64,000 nucleotides of DNA from Punica granatum (taxonomy: Eukaryota; Streptophyta; Magnoliopsida; Myrtales; Lythraceae), in contig NC_045128.1 of NCBI RefSeq assembly GCF_007655135.1, positions 40,995,885 to 41,059,884 on the forward strand, read 5' to 3'. This document shows positions 12,881 to 24,353 of this stretch, in pieces. A model generated the notes under the pieces. That model was not told the origin of the DNA. It searched no databases and worked only from the letters and a program-made list of their open reading frames with translations. The number at the start of each line of letters is the position of its first letter. Positions within the stretch are counted from its first letter, which is position 1. The position numbers and the translations under genes are program-made.

Positions 12881-13690
12881 ATGGCGTCTTCCTATTCCTC
12901 TGCAGATGAACAAGAAGACTTCCTGCTCGAGCTGTTCGACTCGTACTGGTTCCAGCACACGGTCTTCGTCGGCAAGAGGCCGGCAGCGGAGCGGCCCACC
13001 GGCGCTGATTCGGAACCGAAGCGTTTGGACGAGTCCCACGAGGAGTTGATCCAAAAATCGGAGCTTTCGCGGGTGAACACGCTGCACGTGAGGTCCATGA
13101 GCGACCATTTTTTGGAGGTGGAGTCGGGCCTGACGGACTCCGACTCGTTGGCGTCCCCGAAATCGGTCCTCGCCGCCCCGAAGCTGCAGACCATTCTCTC
13201 CGGCGAGGAGGTGACGGAGTTCCCCGCCGGGGACGTAGTCAAGGAAACAGAGCAAGTGTTGCCTAAGAAGGAGCAGAGCCTGATCGAGCGGAGACGAAGG
13301 AGGAACAAGAAGAAGAAGAAGAAGGGGAACAGCAAGAGCTTGTCGGAGCTGGAGTTCGAGGAGCTCAAAGGGTTCATGGATCTGGGGTTCGTGTTCTCCG
13401 AGCAGGACAAGGACTCCGCCGACCTGGTCTCGATAATCCCCGGGTTGCAGAGGCTCGGAAGAAACAAGAACGGAGACGAGGAAGGAGCAGAGGACGGCGA
13501 CGGACATGTCGAGGTTGTCGATAAGTTATCCGTCCCGAGGCCGTACTTGTCGGAAGCTTGGGAGATTCTGGACAGGAGAAAGAAGGTCGATCCTCTGGTG
13601 AACTGGAAAGTTCCTGACTTGGGCAATGAAATGGCCGTGAAGGATCAGCTCAGGTTCTGGGCACATGCGGTGGCTTCAACAGTTAGATAG
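12881..13690 (+). CDS. DUF1685 family protein
   Basis: A plant-specific protein of unknown biochemical role. The reading frame is continuous and without introns, giving 269 residues from the ATG at 12881 (AAAATGGCG context). An in-frame ATG at 12863 would add six residues and is less likely. Family marks are the central LSELEFEELKGFMDLGFVFS block, followed by IIPGLQRLG, then PRPYLSEAW, and the C-terminal QLRFWAHAVASTVR, which matches the usual end of this family. Just before the central block is a strongly basic RRRRRNKKKKKKG run that could be a nuclear localisation signal (inference). The N-terminal half is acidic and low in complexity. Codons are GC-rich compared with the AT-rich flanks. 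The large minus-strand ORFs across the same span are shadows. Confidence 0.88.
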   Translation: MASSYSSADEQEDFLLELFDSYWFQHTVFVGKRPAAERPTGADSEPKRLDESHEELIQKSELSRVNTLHVRSMSDHFLEVESGLTDSDSLASPKSVLAAPKLQTILSGEEVTEFPAGDVVKETEQVLPKKEQSLIERRRRRNKKKKKKGNSKSLSELEFEELKGFMDLGFVFSEQDKDSADLVSIIPGLQRLGRNKNGDEEGAEDGDGHVEVVDKLSVPRPYLSEAWEILDRRKKVDPLVNWKVPDLGNEMAVKDQLRFWAHAVASTVR

Positions 13691-15501
13691 CAGCGAGCAA
13701 ATCCAAATCTAGTCAATGGCGGGTCTCCTTTCTTTGGGGTTCTTGAAGTTTTGGTTCATTAGGATTAAGATTTTTTCAGTTTCTGATCTTGCGTTCTGCT
13801 TCCTGTTGATTTCTCTGGGAAAGTTGTAAATGTGAATAAACAATGAGAGAGAAAACGGAAATTCTGTGTAAGATTTTGGGACGCCTTGAAAGAGAGAGAG
13901 AGAGAGAGAGAGCAGTGGCTTAAAGACAGAAGGACAGGGCAGAGCAGAGCAGAGCAGAGCAGGGCCGAGCACTGAACAAAGCATCAAAGGTTTCTTTGCT
14001 GGCTCTTTTGTGCGGATGATGATAAGGGAGGAAGACGACCTCGTCCCAATTGCAGAGAGTTGACGTCTTACCCTACTGCGGCCCCATTGACTCTTCCTTT
14101 AAAATTTTAACATTTTTTTTCCGATGGATTAACGGGAGAAATTTTAACATTTTTATTAAGCTGGAAAATGAAGGGAAAAAGAAAAATAAGAAATTTACCA
14201 CAAAACAAATGATAAATATAGAAAGTTTCGTGCGTGTGTTATGAGGAACAAATTCCGGTTTGCAGATGGAAGTTACGAGCACGAGCGATTCGAAATTATG
14301 CGCATGACTCATCAACGCGACAGGCGGCACGGCAGGTCGAGCATATTAGGGTGCCAAATCAATGGAGGTTGGACCCCACGACAATCTGTTTTGCTTCAAA
14401 AGCACTACTCAATAGTACTCATCTTTTTCTCATTTCCCTTTTCTTAATCATCTTTTGTTGTTTAATGACATATTCGGTGAATTTTACGTTAAATTTAACA
14501 AGTGGAGCGCGGGATGGCCTGCACTTTCTGCGAAACGCGAGCTGAATATTTCGTGATTATCTATGATAATAATAAATCAAGCTATTGGCCAAGTGTTGGG
14601 TCAGGCTTTTGCTTAGTTGCTTCTTCTTCTCCTCCTTTGTTCTTGCGAGTGGCTTATTCATTTTGGCCCCTTTCTTTATTTAATTTAATTTGATCGAAAG
14701 AAGGAAAAAAATTATTGTATATACAGTTGATGGGGAAGTGTTGTCTTCTTTAAGCATCGGTTCCATAGTCAAAATCCCATTCAGTCCCCAGCTTTTGGGG
14801 CTTTCAAAGGACACTTGTACCAATTATTAAGCTTACACTTATTTATTCTATATTTCTATCCCCTTAATTTTGAGTTGAGAGTGCTTAATTAACTTTCTAG
14901 GAAGAGCTTTGATTTATCATAAATACTAACATATCCTCGCCTCTGTGGTAACTATTAGAATCGATCAACTGATTAGTTAACAAGTACGAGATCAGTTCTC
15001 CCATCTCGGTCCTGATGGACCAACGAACTATAGTGTTGAAACGTATATTCACCACTCCGGTGCATCTGTCCAAGTGAACTTTCTTGACTTCGGAGAAAAA
15101 TACATTGAACATTTTGCTGATTTTAGGGCTTCAACCGCCGTGCTGTTAGAAATTGAAGCCGGTCAAATAGCTTTTGACAAGTTGGCCAATTGAATTCCCA
15201 AGCTGTAACAATAGGGTTGCTTGATTCGACTTACCAGTCCAGTAATCCATAGATGCCAGACTCGGTTCGTTAGTTAGATGGGCATTAAACTCACATATGA
15301 GGTTCCTATAACCCGATGGTTCCCAATAGAATTCGTTCTAATTAATGGATCCGACCTAGCATAGGATCGCCGGATACATTGATCATTGATCCCTCTCAAC
15401 CAAGGTTTTGTCCGGACAATCAGGTCTTCTCTTTTGATCTGTTGGCCCTTGATGATCTAATCACCTCATCCTTCATTTTCAGCCTAAGCACATATTCTCA
15501 T
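13691..15501. other. Intergenic; 3' UTR and low-complexity DNA
   Basis: The first 200 bases are probably the DUF1685 3' UTR. They include a (GA)n run at 13890-13912 and a GCAGA pentamer array at 13939-13962. 14050-14890 holds no supported gene. 14930-15480 has a denser, less AT-biased composition that could be an old retroelement piece, but no family was recognised. Confidence 0.5.
13890..13962. repeat. (GA)n and (GCAGA)n microsatellites
   Basis: Two adjacent simple arrays downstream of the DUF1685 stop: about eleven GA units, then four to five GCAGA units. Confidence 0.85.
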
Positions 15502-16828
15502 TTAAGACTAGCATGTGGATGCATGAGATAGTGACTTCCATTAATCTTTGGCATGATTGCTGGTTTCATGACCTGCCACTTCGTAATCAAATTGCTGGGC
15601 CGCTATTAGTTACTGATAGCTCGTGCAAAGTGGCTGACATCCTTAATGCTGATGGTTCTTGGGACATGAGTAGAATGTCCTTCCCTCTCCATGACTCTAT
15701 CTCAGATCTTCTCCGAAGTCTCCCCAGAACCACCATTGGGGAAGGAGGGGAAGACATAATGTGTTGGAAGTTCTCTTCCAATGGCCTATTTAACACTAAA
15801 TCGGCCCTATGCACTTGCATGTGGGAGAGACCCTAACTCAACTTGCAATTCTTGTTCATGGTTATGGAAAGCTCAAACTATACCTAGGATCCGGATTTTT
15901 ATGTGGTTGGCCTATCATAATAGATTGCCTACTGCTGTTCATCTTAATAGTAGGGGTTTATCTATCCCATCGGAATGCTCTATATGTGCGGGGTCTGATG
16001 AATCTATTGCTCATGTCCTGAGAGAATTCCCGACTGCTCGGTCATTTTAGGACAACCTTGGGGTACCTGTATCAAAGAAATGCTCTTTTGCTCTCCCAAT
16101 TTCGGAATGGCTCATACTTAATAGTGAATCCTATAAAACTCACCTTCTTAATACCCCATGGAAGGTGTTATTTCCTTTTGCAGTTTAGACTCTTTGGAAA
16201 CAACGTAATGCATCCATATTTGACAAGAGCGTTCTTTACGGCAAGCCTCACTGGGCTTGCATTGAGCTAGCAGCTGAGTATTTTGCTTCCTTAGAGCTGA
16301 AACCCTCACAGCAAAAAGAGTTTTTACAGGTGCAGTGGTCCCGTCCACCTCATGGATGGGCAAAACTAAACTCGGATGGTTCAGTGGGCGGCCTTGTTGG
16401 GAAAGCTGGAGCTGGAGGCATTATAAGAAACCATTTAGGAGGCACGATTCGTGGCTTTGGCCGGTATCTCGGGCTCACTAACAGCCTTGTGGCTGAAGGT
16501 GGGGCCTTAAGGGATGGTTTATGCATGGCTCGGAGTATCCAATCATTTCGGATTGCAGGTCCCTAGCACGTTCCTTCACTAACTTTTGGATCCAACGCAC
16601 CTTTTGAGATACCAACACTGTTGCAGATTTCATTGCTCGTACAGCTCGTGATGACTTACACACATGAAGCTGTTGTCTACTTTGACACTCCTCCCATTAG
16701 TGTTCTTGATTTTCTTCTGTTAGACCAGATGGGTGTAGCTAATACTCGTACCAGTTGTACTACCCGAGATTTCTCGGTGAACCCTCAATAATTAATACAT
16801 GCCCCCCTTTACCCCCAAAAAAAAAAAG
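15502..16828 (+). mobile_element. 5'-truncated LINE (non-LTR retrotransposon) remnant
   Basis: Only the 3' part of the pol gene remains, broken across frames. 15513-15836 and 15781-16050 encode a zf-RVT-like region (LWHDCWFHDLPLRNQ, then WKAQTIPRIRIFMWLAYHNR and CSICAGSDESIAHVL, the zinc-binding Cys/His signature). 16330-16566 encodes an RNase H-like piece (GWAKLNSDGSVGG, then GAGGIIRNHLGG). Frameshifts and stops show it is inactive. It ends in a poly-A run at 16817-16827. The flanks ACATATTCTCAT (15490-15501) and ACATTATTCTCAT (16832-16844) look like a target-site duplication differing by one T. Confidence 0.8.
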
Positions 16829-17149
16829 ATTACATTATTCTCATCCTCGATTATTACTTACATCGGCACAGTCGAAATGAATCTACCTTTAAAATATAGC
16901 AGGAGTTCGAGACCTGGTACTTCTCGCTTGTTGCCTGGTTCATAAAATAGAACACAAACCTGATTCCTTGATATAGTAAAATCTACGGTACTCCATTTCA
17001 TTAATCCATCAGTGGCTAAAACTTGCAATTTTGCATTCAGATCATGGCACTGTGTCATGATTTGCTGTATTAATATTATGATTAGATTTAAGGTTGCAAC
17101 AGAAGGAAAACTACTGTTTAATTTGCTTTAGTTGAGAAGACGCAGAGAT

Positions 17150-18030
17150 ACATGTCCCTTTTTCTTAAGAGCTTTCCTCCAAAATAGTCTTCTTTTAAAA
17201 ACATATTCCCAAACTAATCTCGTTTGGAAATAATTCCTTAATTAGACTTTTCTGCATGAAACTCTTTCCAATTCAACCCGTGTCTTTTAAATTCTTTTGA
17301 AAACACCCTAAAACACACTCCTTTCTCTCATTTTGAATTAATCATATAAAGTACAAGTTAAGAAAAAATAATGACCATTACTGGCTAGATTAATTAGCTT
17401 TTCTGAAGAATATAAAAGCCTAGATAAAAATTAACAGGTTCGGAAACGTTGGATTCAATTCTTAGAGCCAAACGTAAATTAAAATTAATTTTAAAGGATC
17501 TTTGAGTTTTGTTATTTTACTTTTCAATTTTTCTTATTTTAGTGATTTTTATTTTAGTTATTTTAGTCTTTTTTTAGTTAAAGAGGTTTAGATCAGTGAA
17601 TAGAAATTTAACAAGTCACTAAACAAACCATTTTTTAAACTCAAAAATTAAATTGAGGCAGAAGTCATTCAAAAGGTTCTTTTTAATTTTCCGACTCAAC
17701 AAAGGTGAAATCTTTGACCTTGCATGTCGAGATTGGTTGGGATGGTTTGGTAGGCCATCAGAGATTGAGGTCCCGTGGCAATGATACCGGTTGTTCGGTT
17801 GTGGAGCAATAATGGTTTTTTTTTTTTAATAATTAGTATTTTATGAAATTAATTCAAAATAAGACATAGAAGTATTGATGGTATTTTTGAAAGAGTTCAA
17901 AAATTACGGGTCAAATTAAAAAGGAGTTTCACATATATAATACTAGATAGGGAATTATTTTCAAAACTAGATTAGTTTGGGAATGAGTTTTCAAAACAAG
18001 ACTACTTCGGGGCAAAGCTCTTTTCTTAAA
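17150..18030. mobile_element. Long-arm foldback element
   Basis: About 17155-17360 pairs with the reverse complement of about 17820-18030. Shared landmarks, read from the outside in, are AAGAGCTTT, TAGTCTT, TTCCCAAACTAATCT, a block near GAAACTC, and ATTTTGAATTAAT. The central 450 bases have no coding capacity. Arms of about 200 bases suggest a nonautonomous MULE or foldback transposon. Target duplications could not be defined because the outermost bases have diverged. Confidence 0.65.
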
Positions 18031-18739
18031 GCATCTTACCAGCTCAAAAGGCAACGTGCAGCTCAGCTGACAGAAAGTGAACTCCGACCGTTCTCTCTGG
18101 CTCCATTTTTTCAGCATTGCCAAGTTTTCCAGCACATATGGACTTACATCTGTCTCGCCGTGAAATTGAATTCAAAATGGCACGCAGACTTGAAGATGCA
18201 AAGCATTCTGAACATGAAACTTGAGCGTCCGAGATGTTATTCGCATCAAAATACATTGATGGAAAGATCCATCTGCTCAGCTCGTTGTTCAAGTCGCCAT
18301 GTGAGATTGTTTGAAAAGCCCACCTCTCGTTATGGGCAGAGAACAGCTGCTTGCAGGCCACAATTTCTTTATTTCTTACCTTTTCAGATATGTACTTATC
18401 AGGCTCCCCAGTGATCTGAAGTTGAAATGCAGGTGGATCGTAGACCAGTAGGCGAATGGAAGACACCTTAGGTGAACTGGATTTACTTAAAACCAACTTG
18501 GTTTTTTAACATGCAGCTTGCAGAACAAGATGCTCGTTGCATTTTTTACTTCATCCCGGATTGTTCAAGATTTCATCGAGCCTCGTCGCTTCAGGAATCC
18601 AATAACATGGCACCCTTTCTGTACTTCACAGAGCAAGCAGAAGGTCACTTTACATCCCTAGAATACTCATAAAACCCGACTTCAACATAGGAGGACAGAA
18701 GCCAAGGTCACATAACTATGGTTAACATGCTTCGGAATA

Positions 18740-18757
18740 TACACACACACACACACA
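18740..18757. repeat. (AC)n microsatellite
   Basis: About nine AC units directly beside the Helitron terminus. Confidence 0.85.
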
Positions 18758-18787
18758 CTAGCGGCTTTAGCCCGTGCAAGCACGGGC
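18758..18787 (-). mobile_element. Helitron 3' terminus
   Basis: On the minus strand the sequence reads a perfect 8-bp stem (GCCCGTGC, two-base loop, GCACGGGC; 18787-18770), then eight bases, then CTAG at 18761-18758, followed by T. A subterminal hairpin about ten bases before a terminal CTRR, with insertion next to T, is the hallmark of Helitron 3' ends. The body should extend to higher coordinates. No Rep/helicase ORF is present, so it is nonautonomous or truncated. The 5' end was not located with confidence; an A|TCTATAT junction on the minus strand near 19686 is one candidate. Confidence 0.7.
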
Positions 18788-19869
18788 ATTTACTTAATTT
18801 ACATATATCGAAAGTAAGGAGAGATATGTACATATCTGCTAGCTACTCTTTGTATATATATCTGTAGCCTTTCTGTCTTTTTCTGAGATGCTGCCCCTTC
18901 TGAGGACTGAGTATAACTGTGGTCATGCTTCTAATGGTTAATGTGCTCGGTTTGCATTTCCTTTTCACTACTCAAGAATGAACGAATGAATATAATTTTA
19001 ATATACTGGAATGCGTTCTCTATACCATTGTAAGAAGGTGGGCTATATTTACCTTTTGGTTGTTGATGAGTTTAGTCGGCGGCATCATGAAATTCTCCGA
19101 AAAGGAAAATGTCTATTTTGTAGGAAGATGCCCTTAATCTCCATCGATGAGATTCGATATTTTTGTCTCTGCATCTAATATCTTCATAGAGTGGCCATTG
19201 CTCAATTTTCTGGAATATTAGATTGTCATATGCCTTTGCACCGTCAAAGAGGCCTCTACAATTTTTCTTGTAATTTTTCTATTGTCTTTCATGATGTATC
19301 CCGCCTTGGTGTATTTACTGCTCTAATCGTTAAATCTATGTAGATAGTTTTATTAATTTACATGATAACTACTGCTGTATGTTTTACTTGTGCCGATGGC
19401 GTACTCGCATGCAATAGTCGTGGTGGTGGAAGTCCAACCCTCTCGGGTGAAAAAGAATTGTTGGTGTACTTAGTCACAATTCAATAATAATAGGTGCTTG
19501 GACTCTCTGTTGGGACCTTAATTTTCTGTGATGGTGGAGGTTTAATAATTATTAATGCATACTATGTTGCAATAAATTCAGAGTATAAATAGCAGTACTG
19601 CTTAATTTCTTCCTCAAAATAGCAATGGGCAAACTTTGAAATAGAACACCTGGATTGAAATATTTGATGATGGAAGTGCATATAGATATATATAGATATC
19701 GTCCTCTTTTATTTTCTTTCTATATAATTACATCCTACATCGTTTGAATGAACTTTTTACTTACATGTAAGTGGATGGGTTCTCGCCGGCCAGGCACTTG
19801 AAAGACAATTTAATCAATTAATTACAGTAAATGGTAATTAGAGATGGTCCTCGAAAAAATAATGAGCCA

Positions 19870-22863
19870 TCAGTTCTCTTTGTTGGGCACTGCCTCCGGT
19901 AGCTTGTAAGTTGGAGGCTTATCGGCGCCCCTCCTCGAGTATTCCCTCCATCTTCGAGCAGCAGCAGCAGCTCTCCTCGCTCTCTCCTTGATCTCCTCCT
20001 CTGTTAAGATATACCGGAAGTTAACTTATGTTTCAACTTTAGGACAAGGCCCATCGAGATAAACTTTGTGTCAAAATTATGATGCGATTTCCGCCATAAA
20101 TCAAATTCATGAAGAAATGAACCGATTCAGAATATCTCTCACTCTCCCTCCTTTTGTTCATCCACGGAGAACATTTTTGATTAAAGGAAAGCGAGCAGAT
20201 ATCCTACCAGAGTTTCTGTCATCTTTTGGTTTGCCCCAGAGATTGCTCCAATATGAGTCAGTCTGATCGGAACCTTTCTGCTTCATCATTCTAATCTTGG
20301 CTTGCTCCTGCATAAAACTCAGGGAATCATCGATCCGAAGCCTTGATGAATTAAACAATTGCTCTAACATTCAGAATAGATATCTTTCCCCATCAAATAA
20401 CTATGTTAATGTTTACTAAAAAGAATCAAGACATAGCGGAACCAAATCGCGATGAGAATAAATTTTTCATTCTTTCGTGTCAGCATGGCCTATGTACCTC
20501 ATCAGACTCATGTCTCCAACTTTCCACGGATAAAATCATTAGTAAAGGAAACAGACCATTGCAGAGATGATGACGTGAAGGACATAATCTTCTAGTTTAA
20601 GTTACTGAAGGAGAAAAAAATAAATGGCTCGTACCAGGACTTTCGCCTGCCTTTTCTCCCATCGTGAACTTGCCTGCATGGAATGAGAATTTTTCTTATG
20701 ATGAGCACTGCTGAATCAATAGGAAACTTATAAAAGGAGATGCCATTGTAAACAAAAATTTTCCCCAGAAACGTTCAACTGCAGAAGGTGTTGCTTTATC
20801 TAACGAGATTGCATCATCATTACGATGGGAACATTCTATCTTACCATTCTGAAGACGTCCGCCCCCGCAGCGCCCATTCCGGTAAGCATGAGTGCAACCT
20901 AAATCGCTCAAGACAACCTTTATGTTAGCAAACAGCAGCATGTATTTTGAGAAAAATATGAACTTAAGATACAAATCCCATCATACTTCTGAGAAATCCT
21001 ATCAGATTTTTGAGAATATATGAGTCCATGTATACAACCGTTATACGACTTACATTTACTCTCTCCACTCTTCTCATTTCATCTTCAAGCAGGGACAGTT
21101 GAGCAGCAGACGTCCAATGGATGCAATCAACTGGGCTGAATAGAAGAAGGATAATTTAAATCATAATCATAATCCATCGAAAGGACAAATGTTGATGTTA
21201 TATAAAATTGAATAGAACTCCTCACCAGCTATCGATCGCTTCTTGAATCAAGTTAGGGTTCCCACGTTGACAGTAAACTCTGGCTCTTCCAAAGTCTTCC
21301 TCAATCGAGAATACGTCAGAGGCCACATTAGCGCAATTCTTGCAACCTGCAAGTTTTAAGGTTCATAAGAAAAACCCATGAGTTTTGCAGGAATACGCAG
21401 CTGTCTGCTTAACCATCAGCACACTTTACTGTGTTACCCACCATGGAGGCAATGGTTGGGGATTATAAACTCAGGCATACCTATGCAGCTAAATTCATCG
21501 ACAAAGACATGATCCTTCGGGCTCGAGTCATCCACGAATGGGTTGATTGCAGTTAGTGCATAGCCATGGATTTCATCATAGACCATTCTCTGGACTGGAT
21601 CACTGAGCACCTGCACTGCAATTGATTAATTGTAGCGAAAATGATATCAAGCGGAAATGAATGCATTCTCTGAGGTCAAGCAGGACTCTGTTAGGCGAGA
21701 AGGGAACTCACCGTGTAAACCTCATTGATGAACATGCAGAAATTCGTGGTCTCGGGATCGTTTCCGCTCAAATCGGGATGGCAAGCTTTCATGCAATTAT
21801 AATATGCTTTCTTAATCTGGTCAGGGGTGGCATCAGGAAGCTACAGAAGACAAGGGATGATAAGATGTGTCAAATGAAATCATAAACTCGGTATAGGCAC
21901 AGCAATGAAGACGAGATAAGCTTATACATTAATACATAACATATTGAATTTTTTCCCCCTAAATTTGAAGGAAAGATTCGGCTCATTGTGTCCTGCATAG
22001 TAAGCAAAATTCCGTGTTTCTTCCTTCTTTTTTTGATGAGCGTGTTTCTTCCTTCATAGAACTACAAGATCATTCCCTTGGCAGTAGTCACCCTAATGCA
22101 AGAAAATCAGACTGGCTGTATATCACTTATCTAGCAAAGAAACAAGGTTGTATGTGTTCCACCAACAACCCGAGCTACATCCCGCTGAACGTTATCTACA
22201 ACTCGAGTGAGATGTCATGGAGCAACGACCAGTGCGAGGCCCAGATTTTGCCAAACTATAAAAATACTACAAATAGTGCAGCCCTTTATAGGCCAGGCAT
22301 ATATCCATTGCGTGCTCGTAGTTAATCCCGTCTAAGCCGGAGAGTGGCCATGGACATGACTTAATCATACTAACACCGGAACTACACTGCACTTACTTCA
22401 TCAGTCCTTTACAGAGTCTGATGGATCGATCATACTATTAGAAGCATCTGGTTCAACTGTTCCTTTGGTACTTCCACAGGCACAATGTGAAGAAGATGTC
22501 AACTTCTAGGAGGGGAAATCAATAAAACTACCAAACCGATCCAAGATCCAAACCTATCAACTAAACCTACAACAGAAGGAGCAATCAAGAAAAAGAGAAT
22601 ACTTGAAAGGGAGAACATCACTTGATTACCAGCCCCAGGACGGCATAGTAGTCATCGGCGACGGAATCAACTGACCCGGGATCCCCGGTTGCGACTCGGA
22701 CTCTCATGGAGGCTCGTCTACTGGCACAGCGGCCGATCATGCTCAAGGAGCTGATGCTGCTGGTCCTAGAAAACACCCGGCAAGGGCTTCTGGAGTTCAA
22801 GTTCGATGCCGGGGTCTGGAGCTTGAGTGCCTCCGTGCACACAGGCGACATTATCTGAGCCAT
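19870..22863 (-). CDS. DJC77: Chloroplast J-domain/ferredoxin protein (DJC76/77-type)
   Basis: A type C J-protein fused to a ferredoxin-like Fe-S domain, expected in the plastid stroma as an Hsp70 co-chaperone with possible redox sensing. Nine exons (22863-22630, 21840-21712, 21610-21481, 21346-21226, 21135-21054, 20898-20845, 20673-20635, 20307-20208, 20000-19870) give 339 residues. The N-terminus is rich in Ser and Arg, like a transit peptide. The J domain starts at DDYYAVLGL and carries the HPD triad at residues 99-101. Fe-S ligands are C163, C166, C169 (CIGCKNC) and C205 (SCP). The C-terminal tail has a basic, Ala-rich helix. Length fits Arabidopsis DJC77 better than the longer DJC76. The start at MAQIM is preferred because the upstream open stretch overlaps a simple-repeat leader. 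Confidence 0.87.
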
Positions 22864-22905
22864 CTGGGCATCCAACAGGAACTCGGATTGTAAAGAGTCT
22901 ACTCC

Positions 22906-22975
22906 CTGTCCTGTCCTGTCCTGTCCTGCTCTAGTGTGTATATATATGGAGGAACAGAGCAGAGCAGAGCAGAAC
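22906..22975. repeat. (CCTGT)n and (AGAGC)n arrays in the DJC77 leader
   Basis: Two short pentamer arrays lie 45-110 bases upstream of the DJC77 start codon, probably within its 5' UTR. Confidence 0.85.
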
Positions 22976-23168
22976 AGATAGGAATGGTGAGGGAAAACAG
23001 AGACAAAAGATCTTGGAGGGAAGATAATTGGATTATTGGGGAAATTCATGAGGAGGGAGAAATTTCTGGCGTGAAAGGAGGGGAGATGCTGAGGTGGCAG
23101 CCCCATGACCACGCGTCGTCCAAGAATCTAGACGAACCCGGGGAGAGATGAATGAAATCTTGTTTGTC

Positions 23169-23189
23169 GGTCTGTCTGTCTGTCTGTCT
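23169..23189. repeat. (GTCT)n tetranucleotide array
   Basis: Five tandem GTCT units in the DJC77-LysM spacer. Confidence 0.85.
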
Positions 23190-23887
23190 TGGGCTTCTTC
23201 ATGGCATGGCCTCGACTCGAGTAGAGTATGCACCGCACGTGTCGGCTTGTGCGAGAGTCGTTGCCTCCGCCGTCAAGCAACCACGCAGCGCGCTCATCTC
23301 CCTGGCTGCCTTTCCAACCGCCAACGGTCCCAGAGACCCAAAGTCAAATTTGTCGGTCTTGGTCGGACATCCAAATGGGTACCTTGGGAGCTTCTACTCT
23401 TGCCACTTAGCTAATCATCGTTGGATCGAGCCTTTCTTTGTTTAGTAAGGGGACAAAATTCTCCAGTCTAATCACGAAGAATACTCAAAAAGTATCGTAT
23501 CCGAGCAGTATGAAAACTTTCCTGACATCAACCGTCTGAGAAAAACTGTATGAGAATTGCCCATAGGAATGGAATTGCTATTCAAAATTAGCATATGCTG
23601 TGAGCGTTGAATAGTTAAATTTTGAGCACGAAAATGGGCAATGCCCAATGCGCAGTGAATTCATCAAATAAGATTTATCATTGTGATAATGTGTCATGTG
23701 AGATTAGAAATATAAATCAATATCAAAAGAGGTTGCAACGTTGTAGCGCCACGCTTTTGTCTAACAACCAAGAGTGATTCAAGAGATTTTAGATTGGATA
23801 TTCAGTAGGACTATTTGTATCTATTTATTAGTTATTAAAATTTATATTTCATCGTATTAGGCTCATAGATTTTTCTTGTAATCGAAA

Positions 23888-23911
23888 ATATATATATATA
23901 TATATATATAA
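23888..23911. repeat. (TA)n microsatellite
   Basis: About twelve uninterrupted TA units upstream of the LysM gene. Confidence 0.9.
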
Positions 23912-24353
23912 ATCAATATATGACATACAGTGATGGGTTGACAATTAGCGTATCAATTTATACCAAAGGATGGCTATAAAGTATTATTGAGGTTGAATGG
24001 TTGATTGCATTATTTTACAAAGGTTTACGTGAGGTTGCCATGTGGTCACTCAACTTCAACATTTTGCAGATAAGCCCCAAAACTTACGAAATTATTTTAA
24101 CCAAAATTGTACGAGTTGATCAATGTGTCGGGTTCCGACCAGCCCCGCCCATTTCCCATTTTTCCCTCCGATTCCCTCGATTCTGGTGCCGCCTCTCCGA
24201 TCCCTCTCCTCTTTCACAGTCTTACGATGGCCGACTCCAACGAGATACTGAGTCAACCCTCGACAGAGATCCAAAAATAACTCCTTTGTCCTGTCCAAAT
24301 CCAAGAGGGTACGAGTACAATACTCACCCTCCTCAGTCGAGGGCAACGGTGCG

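Larger units (their letters stand above)
16845..19869. other. Intergenic; foldback element, Helitron end, one unrecognised ORF
   Basis: No supported gene. The region contains the inverted-repeat element at about 17150-18030 and the Helitron terminus at 18758-18787. A 150-codon minus-strand ORF at 18044-18496 overlaps the edge of the foldback element. It includes FQTISHGDLNNELSRW and I do not recognise it. 18790-19860 is AT-rich and shows only short random ORFs. Confidence 0.5.
22864..24353. other. Divergent intergenic region, DJC77 and LysM promoters
   Basis: The spacer lies between two outward-facing genes. Near the DJC77 start it holds a CCTGT pentamer array (22906-22927), then an AGAGC array (22955-22975) and a GTCT array (23169-23189). 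A (TA)n run lies at 23888-23911. Plus-strand ORFs at 23148-23445 overlap the GTCT array and do not resemble proteins. Confidence 0.55.

Noticed and set aside
12725..13626. Two long minus-strand ORFs of 244 and 260 codons
   Set aside because: They are shadows of the GC-rich DUF1685 coding sequence, low in complexity, and have no family likeness.
23148..23445. Three overlapping ORFs with VCLSVC-like runs
   Set aside because: They arise from the GTCT microsatellite and would translate similarly in any frame.
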